Below, piece by piece: positions 55,014 to 64,000 of a DNA stretch of 64,000 bases. Below the pieces are notes generated by a model. That model did no database searches. It was not told the origin of the DNA and saw only the letters and a list, made by a program, of their open reading frames with translations. Location: the NCBI RefSeq assembly GCF_964656455.1, contig NC_135717.1, positions 12,119,033 through 12,183,032 on the forward strand, read 5' to 3'. The position numbers and the translations under genes were made by a program. Each line of letters begins with the position of its first letter. The stretch's first letter is position 1. Source of the DNA: Halichoerus grypus (Eukaryota; Chordata; Mammalia; Carnivora; Phocidae).

Positions 55014-55132
55014 AGATGGCTAGCTCAGTCAGTGGAGTGTGAGATTCTTGATCTCAGGGTTGTGGGTTCGAGCCCCATGTTGGGTGCGGAGATTGCTTAA
55101 AAATAAAGTCTTCTAAAAAAAATAAAAATAAA
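55014..55132 (+). mobile_element. Short old-type tRNA-Lys SINE
   Basis: 'agatggctagctcagtcagt', 'gattcttgatctcagggttg', 'gggttcgagccccatgttgg', tail 'gcttaaaaataaagtctt'. Flank 'gtcgccaggaaga' / 'atcgccagaaaga'. Confidence 0.88.
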
Positions 55133-56358
55133 AATCGCCAGAAAGACAAATATTAACTTCAGCCACCAAAGAGAAAAAGACCTCTCTCAGATATGCCCCT
55201 TCCATAAAATGAAGAGGTGGGAAGAGAAAGTAAAGTATCTTAAAAATTAATACTTGTTAAGGAAAAAATAAAGTGGTTAGCAGAAGACAGAGATGGCACT
55301 TCAAAATACTAAAGAGATAACAAGTAGACATAAAAGTACTCATGTTGATATGACAAGGGGGTTGGATTTGTGTGCCCAGACGAAGGCCATGACAAGGACT
55401 GACCTACGGCAGTAGGAACAGTGAGGGGACACAAGTGAACCAGGTGATCAAAAAGGCCAAAATTGACAGCACAATGAATCTGGCTAACAGAGAACAGTCC
55501 AGGAAGACTACGTAAAATCAAGAGTAAGAAAGAGAACAACTGTGATGCACCCCAAAAGAAGCAGATTTAAGTGAAATTCCAAAGCATTTCCTGAAAGGCT
55601 TACATGATTTTGAAGAACTGGAAAACATAAATATTTAGTTGGGAAGAGCAAAACCTTGAAAATAGAATACAAGTTCTAAGCCCCAAAACAAACAAAAACA
55701 ACAAAGAGTTTTCAATTTACAGATTCGATTGTTTTCCGTCTTTTCATTCACTAATAGCTTTCTTTGTTTGGCTTTGTAACTGGCCAAGCCCTTCCCTCAG
55801 AAGCAATGTGGTAATTGGCGGTTAAGTTCCAAGAGTGACCCACAGAAGTCTGTTTAACTATTAAAACTCTACCTTTGCAATAATGCTACGAGAAGCAGCC
55901 TGAGTTCTGAGCCCTAGGAGGAATGAACAGCAAAATGCAAGAGAACAGAGGAGACAGCAAAAGGAAAGACCCAGAAGAGAAAGAAGAGGAAAAGCAAGGA
56001 AAAGACAGAGGAGGGTTTCCTGTTGTCTTGAGCAGAGTTTCCAGGCCTGATGTCCCTGCCAGGTATTAGGAAGCTGTTGGACTCATGCTCAGGCTCCCAG
56101 TCATCTGTGGTTAATGTCCCTTAACCTTCCTAGGGGGACACAATTGGAGTTTTGAAAAGTGTGAAGAGGATGTTTTGGAGCAAGTTTCTTCCAGGACAGA
56201 TCTCCTAGCCATTCCTTCTTCTTGCAGCCTCCTTCCTCCTTTGCTCCTCTAAAGGATCCAGTGTTTCGACTGGGGCCTTGCTGTGGGTCTTGGTGTACAA
56301 GGGTAGGGTAGTTGTTGGTAAATTTGAAACTTACGAGATGGGAATTACCTAATAGAAC
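55133..56358. other. Unassigned 1.2-kb stretch
   Basis: Purine-rich around 55920-56020 ('aagaagaggaaaagcaagg'). A 76-codon minus frame (55309-55539) has no domain. No repeat recognised. Confidence 0.45.
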
Positions 56359-56369
56359 AAAATGGTTTC

Positions 56370-56591
56370 AGGGCACCTGGGTGGCTCAGTTGGTTCGGCA
56401 TGTGCCTTTGGCTCAGGTCACAATCACAGGGTCCTGGGGCTCCCTGCTCAACGGGGAGTCTGCTTCTCCCTCTCCCACTGGCCCTCCACCCCGCTCATGC
56501 TCGCTCTCTCTCTCAAATAAATAAATAAAATCTTTAAAAATAAATAAATAAAATCTTTAAAAATAAATAAATAAAATCTTTAAAAATAAAT
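56370..56591 (+). mobile_element. Can-SINE with internally deleted box-B region and amplified tail
   Basis: Head 'agggcacctgggtggctcag'; 'gggtcctggggctccctgct' shows loss of the 'atcgagccccgcatcgg' segment. The tail has about three copies of a 23-bp unit. Exact duplication 'aaaatggtttc' at 56359-56369 and 56592-56602. Confidence 0.95.
56515..56590 (+). repeat. 23-bp tandem repeat in SINE tail
   Basis: Unit 'aataaataaataaaatctt' plus 'taaa', three consecutive copies and a partial fourth. Derived from the SINE 3' end. Confidence 0.93.
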
Positions 56592-56602
56592 AAAATGGTT
56601 TC

Positions 56603-57163
56603 TTCAATTTTATATAGGGAAGTGGTATTATAAAGTATAAATGAAGTATGGATGGAGACTAGTTAAACCTTTTAATATGGAGAAGTACTCACAATGTAAC
56701 CCAGTCCAACACCCTGCACCGATGGGTGAGAAATTGTGTGATTACTCAGAGATCTGTAAGGGATGTGATAATTTAGGGACGTAGAGAAATGACAGATATT
56801 TAGAAAAAACATGGAGAGTCATCTTGGAAATTAAGGTATGGATAGAGTCAAGAAATGGAAAAGATATAAAAAGCAAAAATGGTGAGAATTAGTAATGCAT
56901 TTGCATAAGCAAGAAAACAAGATTAGTCAAACTATGAAAAAGAATTACTCTCAGAAAGAACACAGAAAGAAAATGAAAAGAGACTACAAAACTCCCACTG
57001 ATCAGACAATTTGAAAGACAATTGTTAAAAACTAAAGTAAAAAGAATAAAAGGCTGAGACAGAAAAAAACCCTCAAAAGGACCAAAAAGTGTTTAGGTTG
57101 TAAAGGTATGTATTACATTTGCAGGAGAAGTACATACATCTGTAAGAGGATTAGATGATATAT
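56603..57163. other. Unassigned A-rich stretch
   Basis: A-rich on the plus strand; no named element. Could include decayed L1 text. Confidence 0.4.
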
Positions 57164-57362
57164 TTTTTTTTAATAAGATTTTATTTATTTATTTGACAGA
57201 GAGAGACACAGTGAGAGAGGGAACACAAGCAGGGGGAGTGGGAGAGGGAGAAGCAGGCTTCCTGCTGAGGGGGGAGCCAGATGTGGGACTCTATCCCAGG
57301 ACCCTGGGACCATGACCCGAGCTGAAGGCAGACGCTTAACTATCTGAGCCACCCAGGCGCCC
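57164..57362 (-). mobile_element. Can-SINE, young type
   Basis: T run and 'aagattttatttatttattt' start, end 'gagccacccaggcgcc'. Similar flanks 'tagatgatat' / 'tagaagagat'. Confidence 0.95.
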
Positions 57363-57714
57363 CTAGAAGAGATTTTTTAAAAAGTGTAATTTTCCAATAA
57401 AGAGCCTTCTTATTGGTGACATTTCTCAGGGGAAAATTACATCCAAAGGACAATGAACGATCATACAGTGAGTTTTAGTTGATTTGTTTTTTTTTAATGT
57501 ACTGTCTCTTCCAGGATCATTATGCTTCTAATTTGCATAGGTAAGGAAAATAGCTACGAATGAAAAATTTTGCTTAGTAATGTTGTTTATTTTTAGCCAT
57601 CCAGAAGTTATTTTTATTCACCTTAAAAAGCTCAGCAATTTTCTGATTTATCATCAACAGCATTGAATTGAATACTTTATCACATGTAATTGCTGGATGC
57701 CTGCACCCAGAAGA
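57363..57714. other. Unassigned AT-rich stretch
   Basis: No gene or repeat recognised. Confidence 0.45.
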
Positions 57715-57865
57715 CAGAGTTGAGAGAGCAGTCAACAAAACCAGGTTCAAGCCCCAGCCCTGTCACTTAGGAAGAAGGTTAAGCAAAGTAATTGAACCTC
57801 TGTTCCTTCATCTCTTGATAAAATAAAAGTCTTGAACTAAAGGAAATTTATGGACTCTTAAGTCC
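57715..57865 (+). mobile_element. MIR
   Basis: Sense MIR: 'aaccaggttcaagccccagc', 'cctgtcacttaggaagaagg', 'aattgaacctctgttccttc'. Part of the tRNA-derived region and core. Confidence 0.78.
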
Positions 57866-58254
57866 CTCCTAGGTATGTTTATTATTCTCGAAAGGATAAA
57901 TTAATGTTTAACTTACTCTTAGTTATTATTGCAATCTTGTCTTCAGGATGCTTTTATAATGCCTTATTTTTCACTAAGATTTATTGACAGCCTAAAATAA
58001 TCCAAAATTTATAGATACAGTAGGTAAGAAGAAAGAGAATAAATGGATTATGGCTTCACAGGCAAAATATTTCTGCCATTATAAGGAAAAAAAGAGTTGG
58101 GTATCATTTCAAAATTGTAAGCACAGAAATTACATTAAGAACATGCAATTTTATAGTATTTAACATGCAATAGGTTAGTATATTAACATATTAATAATAG
58201 CAAATTAATATTAATAACAAATTAGTATTAATCATAGTTAACAAGATGCATAAA
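57866..58254. other. Unassigned AT-rich stretch
   Basis: Contains clusters of 'attaata/aattaata' words at 58170-58240. No gene or repeat recognised. Confidence 0.45.
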
Positions 58255-58410
58255 TGTGAAATAATCTTCACAATGACACGATGTGATTTTTGCTGTTTTG
58301 TCATTATTTCACAGATAAATGTAAAATAATTTACTCTCAGGCTCAGAGATATTAAGCAACTTATCCATGATCACACAGATTTTAAGTGGTAAAGCCCAGA
58401 GCCCTTTACT
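58255..58410 (-). mobile_element. MIR
   Basis: Antisense: 'atttcacagataaatgtaaa', 'gctcagagatattaagcaac', 'gatcacacagattttaagtg', 'gtaaagcccagagccc'. Confidence 0.8.
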
Positions 58411-58439
58411 GGCAAAAATGGGACATTGTTGTATATATA

Positions 58440-58715
58440 ATATTTTGTGACTTGTTTTTTTTAATATTTCACATTCTTGACTATGATTATTTATAAATTT
58501 ACTTCAATAGCTGCATTTGTAGGAATTATGTGGTGTTCCATTGAATGAATTACTATATTTAAACATTCTATAGTTTGGGGGCATTTAGTTCATTTCCAGT
58601 TTTTAACTCCTTGTGTGTGGATCTCTGCACACATCTCTAAATATTCCTCAGAATACATTTTTAGATATAGAATTGTTGGGTCAAAAGCCATGAGCGTTTT
58701 TAAGACTTTTTTTTT
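58440..58715 (-). mobile_element. Old L1 3'-region fragment
   Basis: 'aggaattatgtggtgttcca', 'ttggggggcatttag'-like text at 58577, 'tttccagtttttaactcctt', 'agaattgttgggtcaaaagc' follow antisense L1. Confidence 0.72.
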
Positions 58716-59856
58716 ATTACTAACCATGTATTTCATTTTATTCTTTTACATGTACTGTTCACTCCTTTGAAGTGAGCTAAGAGGTTGTTAATTAAACTCT
58801 TTGTTGTTTGTTGTTAACAGTTCCTTTTGTGGTTCTTATTCTGCCACTTAAAAGAGAAATTCAAGTAGGTAAAGAGATATTTCAGTAGTTCCCGGGAGAT
58901 AAAAGGATAGGAGGAGAAATTTTTGTTTTCCTCATCTTTTGTGGAAAATTACAGAAACTGACAGAAAAAGGACAGGAAAGAAATTGATTCCCTCCATGGG
59001 TGTAGCACTGAGACTGAACAATACAGAAGAAAAATGAAACATTAAGCCCAAGTATTTTGAAACCAAACCTTCTTATAACTGGAGAGATCTATCTGTTTGC
59101 CCAATATTTTTTAAAACCCTATATAGTCAGACTAGAGGTTACGGAGGGCAGTACTTGAGTTAGGATTTGACTGAGAAGATGAATGGCAGGTGGATCCCTC
59201 CAGGGATGCTGGAAATACTGTGTGTCTAGCTCTAGATGGTGGTTACATATGTGTATATATATATACATGTATAAAAGTTCATCTAGTTTAAGATCTGTGT
59301 ACTTTATATATATATGTCATACCTCCAAACAAACTATCTCAGATTCTTGGCATCAGGTAAACCAGATGTCTAGGGTCGACTGGATTTTCATTTTACTCCA
59401 GGTATTTTTATATGCTTTTACTATTATTTAAACTTACTACATATTTAGGCAATAAACATATAAACACAATAAGTCAAACCCTGGCAAAGCTGGCAGACTT
59501 TTTTTTTCTTTTTTCTTTTTTTTCTTTTCATGGATGAATCCCCTCTTTCCAATCCCTCACAGATATTTAGATAGCCTCCAATATTTTGCTATTGTCACTC
59601 CCTTTATATAAATGTGTGTATGTATCTTTAATTATTAACTGAAGATAAATTTCGGGGAAGCTGTCTTTCAGTGATCTGAAGAGAATGATATGACATGCCA
59701 ACCAGGCGCCAACAGTTACCCAGAAGTTAAAGGGGGCACCATAAATCTCAAAAGAATAAGACTTTGATCAAACACTGTTTAGACCACTTGGACCACCTCA
59801 GAATAAAAGGCTCAGAATATAGCATTATCTCATCTTTAAAAAATATTGGAGTTTGG
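58716..59856. other. Unassigned stretch with small AT and TC simple repeats
   Basis: (TA)n at 59255-59268 and 59303-59313, T/C-rich run at 59499-59528. An 82-codon plus frame (59183-59431) spans the TA repeats and is not credible as a gene. Confidence 0.5.
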
Positions 59857-59997
59857 GGATGCCTGGCTGGCTCAGTTGATAAAGCATTCGACTCTTGATC
59901 TCAGAATCATGAGTTCAAGCCGTACGTTGGATGTAGAACTTACTTAAAAATAAATAAATAAATAAAATAAAAACATGTAAAAATTTTTTAAAATAAA
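59857..59997 (+). mobile_element. Short old-type tRNA-Lys SINE
   Basis: 'gggatgcctggctggctcag', 'gactcttgatctcagaatca', 'gagttcaagccgtacgttgg', tail 'ttacttaaaaataaataaat'. Flanks 'aaatattggagtttgg' / 'aaatactgcagtttgg'. Confidence 0.88.
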
Positions 59998-61439
59998 AAA
60001 TACTGCAGTTTGGAGTCACCCAAAAGAGAATAGTGAGTATCCAAATATTCTGCTTCTCCTAAGTGTACCCGGGTCAACTTTCCCTCTCTAGAAACTCAAT
60101 CTCAGTCTTTAAATTTTAAAGGACAAAACATAAAATTTGGGGACTTTTCCAAAATCTTAGATGATTTAGAAAAAGCCTTTATCTAACTTCTTATAAAAAT
60201 GCATCTCTCATTATCAGCTAATTTATGATACATAAATCAAAACCCAAGCTCTTTTTTGATTTGGACTATATTGTATAGGCAGTATTTTTATATTGCTGAA
60301 TAATTACTTGGTTGCAGGTGTGTTTACTTTAACATCAGACAGAACTGCTTTCTTTCTGCCCTTCAAAAACCCATTCCTTTTGTTTTCTAGAACATATATT
60401 TTGGTTGGCAGCAGCAACTCAAACCTCAGGCCCCGTTTGCATTTCTCCAATGTCTCAGTACAATAGTGCAGACATTTGCTTGTGAACACAATCTTGTAAG
60501 ATATCTGTATTTTTGGTTGGAATTCAGTTCATCTGTTACAATTTAGTGATGTTCTAAGCTTTTACTTCCATTTCTTAGACCCTAAAATGACTTCATGGCT
60601 TGGCTGAGCTTCAGAGTTTCAACATCCACAGACAGATCCAAACTTTCTTATTCCCCCTTACCATCCTGGGCTGTTACCAGCAGTTTCTGGGGCATGACAA
60701 ACATCCAAACTGGCGAACTTCAGAAAAAGCAGGCTTTTTTTTTTTTTTCAGGAATATTTTGCTTCATTGTGACAAAAGGCCAACCTGTTCCCCTGTCTAA
60801 AATATGCAGTAGAGTTATTTTAGCTTCTGAAATTTTCCATTCTGAGTAAGACTTTATATTGAGAAAAAGGGGGAAAAAACCACATAAGAAAACAGAGTCC
60901 TATCAACTCTCCAAAACTTAGTAATTGTGTGGTATTCTGAAGCCTATGACATTCTCTGGACCCGTGCAACCTTTACCTAGCTGAGTGTTTGGAATGCCCA
61001 ACAGTCAAGCTATATCTCTCTTCTCCCCACAGTCAGCCTGGCAGGAAAAGATTCTTCTTTGCTGAAACTAACAGCCCCAGAAAAAAAAAAAAAAAAAAAG
61101 ACCTACAGATGCCAGCAATTATACGTTGTATCAGTGACAAAGCCAGCTTGAAGCCGCATCACCCTGTGATGAAGCTTTCCATGCATCAACCTTCTCTGGA
61201 ACCTGGTATTTAAGATTAGCTTATTAATACCATATTCTTTAATATGAACAGACAGCCAAGGAACCAGACATTTGGAGGAAATTCTCCAAAATGAAAGACA
61301 GAGACCAAAATGAACAACACACGTGGGGGTGTGGGGATGGGGCAGGGATAAGGAAAGCAAAATAAAAAGAGTCAAGAGAGTAGAAAGAAAACAGCTATGA
61401 ATAGCCTTAGAGAGAGGAACTGATATATGCACAAAAGAA
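59998..61439. other. Unassigned 1.4-kb stretch
   Basis: AT-rich; includes a 20-A run at 61080-61099. Frames up to 121 codons (minus, 61103-61468) have no domain. No gene supported. Confidence 0.45.
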
Positions 61440-61830
61440 TGGGATGCCTTAAAAATGGACGGAAACAATAGGTCTTAGAAATTAGAAGTTGGGAAGCAAA
61501 TTTAGTGGACAAGTTTGAAGACAGAGTTGAAGAAATCTTTCAGAAATTAAGACAAAAACACAAAGAGGTGGAAATATGAGAGAAAAGATAAGACAGTAAG
61601 AAGATCACTTCAGGAGTTTCAACATATGAATAATTGAAGTTCCAGAGAATGAAGAGGAGGAAATTATAAAACACCAAAACCAAAACATCCTAGCTTACAA
61701 GGGGCTGAGTTAATAGGCACCGTGCCTAATAATAACAGATGAAAAAACATTCCATGCCAAGATATAGCATCATGAAATTTCAGAAGTCAAAGTATAAGAA
61801 TATTCTGAAAGCTTACAGAAATTAAAACAA
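61440..61830 (+). mobile_element. Old L1/HAL1-like ORF1-region text, left part
   Basis: A-rich coding-like text: 'gaagaaatctttcagaaatt', 'tgaagttccagagaatgaag', 'gaaatttcagaagtcaaagt' resembles the ORF1 region of ancient L1 or HAL1. Compatible text resumes at 62750. Confidence 0.5.
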
Positions 61831-62695
61831 CAGTGAGGTCCTATTATAATGGCCAAAATCCAGAGCACTCATCAACAACACCAAATGCTGATGAGGATTT
61901 GGAGCAACAGGGACCCTTATTCATTGTTGATAGGAATGCAATTTGGAAGACAGTTTGGTGATTTCTAACAAAAACTAAACATACTCTTAGTATATGATTC
62001 AGCAACTGCACTCCTTGGTATTTACCCAAAGGAGTTGAAAACTTACATCCATACAAAAACCTGCACATAGATGTTTATAGCAGCTTTCTTCATAATCGCC
62101 AATACTTGGAAGCAATCAAGATGTCTCTCAGTAGGTGAATGGATAAACTGTGGTACATCTAAACAAAGGAATATAATTCAGCGGTGAAAAGAAATGAGCT
62201 AGCAAGGCATGAAGTGACATGGAGAAATCCTAAATGCATACTACTAAGTGACAGAGGCCAATCTGAAAAGGCTACCTACTATATGATTCCAACTACACAG
62301 CACTCTGGAAAAAACAAAACTAAGGAGACAGTAAAAAGATCAGTGGTTGTCAGGGGTTGTGGGGAAGGGAAAAGAGGGATAAATAGGTGGAGCATATAGG
62401 ATTTTCAGGGTAGTAAAAATACTCTGTATGACACCATAATGATGGATACATGTGATTATACATTTGTCCAAACCCATAGAACATACAACACCAGGTGTGA
62501 ACTCTATGTAAACTATGGACTTTGGGTGATATGATGTGTCAATGTAAGTTCATCAATTGTAACAAATACACCACTCTGATGGGAGATGTTGATAATGAGG
62601 AGGCTATGCATGTATTAGGGCAGGGGGTATATGGGAAATCTCTGTACCTTCCCCTCAATTTTGCTGTAAAACTCAAAAACTGTTCTAAAAAAAAT
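61831..62695 (+). mobile_element. L1 3' end
   Basis: Sense L1: 'gatgaggatttggagcaaca', 'caactgcactccttggtatt', 'gtttatagcagctttcttca', 'gaatggataaactgtggtac', 'cagtggttgtcaggggttgt'. Frames broken; ends in 'aaaaactgttctaaaaaaaa'. Confidence 0.9.
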
Positions 62696-62749
62696 GTCTT
62701 TTCAAAGTTTAGAAAACAAAAACCTTACAGAGAAGAAAAATCAGATCCC

Positions 62750-62935
62750 ATATAATGAATTGAAAATCCCAATGGCATCAGACATTTCCAAAGCAAAATC
62801 GGAAGCTTAGAGCAAATGAAGCAATGCCTCAATATCTGGAAGGGAAATGATTCTCAACCCAGACTTTTGTTCCCAGGTAAACTACTGATTAAATTTGAAG
62901 ATAGGATAAAGGTATTTTTAGCCATTCAAGAATTT
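62750..62935 (+). mobile_element. Old L1/HAL1-like ORF1-region text, right part
   Basis: 'agcaatgcctcaatatctgg', 'atgattctcaacccagactt', 'gataggataaaggtattttt' may continue 61440-61830, implying that the L1 end at 61831-62695 was inserted into it. Confidence 0.5.
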
Positions 62936-62954
62936 TAAATTTTTCTACCCATCT

Positions 62955-63490
62955 TATCCACTGGATGACATAGAATTACCATATGATCCAGCAATTTCAC
63001 TTTTAGGTATATACCAAAAGAATTAAAAACAGAGATTCAAACAGAAAACTTGTACATCAATGTTCATAGCAGTATTTTTCACAGTAGCCAAAAGGTGGAA
63101 ACATCCCAAGTGTCTATCAACAGATAAATGGATAAACACAATGTGGTATACACATACAATGGGTTATTTTTCAGTCTTAAAAAGAAATTAAATTCTGATA
63201 CCCTACAACATGGATGAACCTGAAAATGTTATGCTCAGTGAAATAAGCCAGACACAGAAGGATAAATATGTATGATTCTTCTTATTTGAGGTTCTTAGAG
63301 TGGGCAAAATCATAGAGACAGAAAGATATAACAGAGGCTACTAGGGGTTAGAGGAGGGGAGGGAATCCCAGGGAGTTGATGGGAAAGTTCTGGAAATGGA
63401 TAGTGGTGATAGTTGCACAACATAGTGAATGTTCTTAATGTCACTGAATTACACACTTAAAAAGGATTAAAATGGTTAATTGTATGTTAT
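62955..63490 (+). mobile_element. Second L1 3' end
   Basis: 'ttaccatatgatccagcaat', 'gttcatagcagtatttttca', 'gataaatggataaacacaat', 'acatggatgaacctgaaaat', 'gaattacacacttaaaaagg'. A separate, truncated copy. Confidence 0.9.
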
Positions 63491-63496
63491 GTATAT

Positions 63497-63670
63497 ATAT
63501 ATTAAAGATTCTATTTATTTATTTTAGAGAGAGAGCATAAGCAGAGGGGAGAGGGAGAAGCAGGCTCCCCGCTGAGCAGCTAGCCTGACATGGGGCTCCA
63601 TCCCAGGACCCCGGGATCATGACCTGAGCTGAAGGCAGATGCTTAACTGACTGAGCACCCAGGTGCCCCT
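63497..63670 (-). mobile_element. Can-SINE, shortened copy
   Basis: 'attctatttatttattttag' start, 'gactgagcacccaggtgccc' end. Flanks 'gttatgtatat' / 'gttaagtatat'. Inserted at the 3' edge of the L1. Confidence 0.93.
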
Positions 63671-63686
63671 GTTAAGTATATTTTAT

Positions 63687-63702
63687 CACACACACACACA
63701 CA
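63687..63702 (+). repeat. Short (CA)n repeat
   Basis: About eight CA units, followed by 'aaaagtaaagg'. Confidence 0.85.
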
Positions 63703-64000
63703 AAAGTAAAGGTTGTAAAAGGAAGACATTGTGGTCATGGAAGTCTACTTGGCATTACCAGATCATCTGGATTTTTAAGAGTGGTCAGCAATTAAGATTA
63801 GCATAGACTATCTCCTGAGGTTTAATCAACAAAATATAGTAATACTGTATGAGTCAAACAAAACAATCCTGTAGTCATGTGGGCTCAGTTGAGACTTCTA
63901 GGAAGTGACACTAGAAGGTTATTATGATGGGGGAAAGACTGGGATTGAAGAAATCCAGATTCTACTCACAGCTTTAAATTACTTTGGTAGTTTATTGCTT
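63703..64000. other. Unassigned stretch to window end
   Basis: No gene or repeat recognised. Confidence 0.45.

Overview
This is vertebrate, specifically mammalian, nuclear DNA: AT-leaning, CpG-poor, saturated with interspersed repeats and without bacterial-style gene packing. The diagnostic element is the carnivore tRNA-Lys-derived SINE (Can-SINE, SINEC). About 40 copies are present, with the tRNA-like head 'gcgcctgggtggctcagt', a CT-rich middle and an 'aaataaataaataaaatctt' tail. The head is the general caniform type. I see neither the dog-specific SINEC_Cf head nor the cat-specific body, so the best guess is a non-canid caniform (Arctoidea: bear, seal or sea lion, mustelid). I cannot name the species or chromosome.

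I could not support any protein-coding exon, rRNA, tRNA gene, CRISPR array or operon. The longest open frames (up to 159 codons) are unsupported by composition or recognisable domains, lie on simple repeats, or are relics of retrotransposon reverse transcriptase. The window is best read as intergenic or deep-intronic sequence.

Layout: 1-9 kb is unique sequence with Can-SINEs, an old L1 tail, a MER5A-like hAT element, two GA-rich microsatellites, an ERVL-MaLR LTR, a 64-bp L1 insertion, a CA repeat and a MIR. 8.3-12.2 kb holds two ancient LINE-2 copies in opposite orientation; the right-hand one preserves a readable piece of reverse transcriptase and is broken up by an L1 tail and a SINE. 12.4-14.5 kb holds old L1 3' ends. 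14.5-17 kb is mostly unassigned. 17.3-23.8 kb is one long decayed minus-strand L1 punctured by nine Can-SINEs. 24.9-27.4 kb is mostly unassigned. 27.4-37 kb mixes SINEs, MIRs, two MaLR LTRs (one nested in an L1) and homopolymer C and G runs. 37.1-38.8 kb is a minus-strand L2 with recognisable reverse-transcriptase remnants. 39-53 kb is unique sequence with scattered SINEs, L2/MIR tails, old LTR-like pieces and two AT-rich blocks that look like conserved non-coding elements. 53-54 kb and 61.4-63.5 kb are plus-strand L1 3' ends.

No genes cooperate here. The information lies in insertion history (nested repeats, intact target-site duplications, tail amplification) and in a few non-repeat, homeodomain-motif-rich blocks that could be enhancers.
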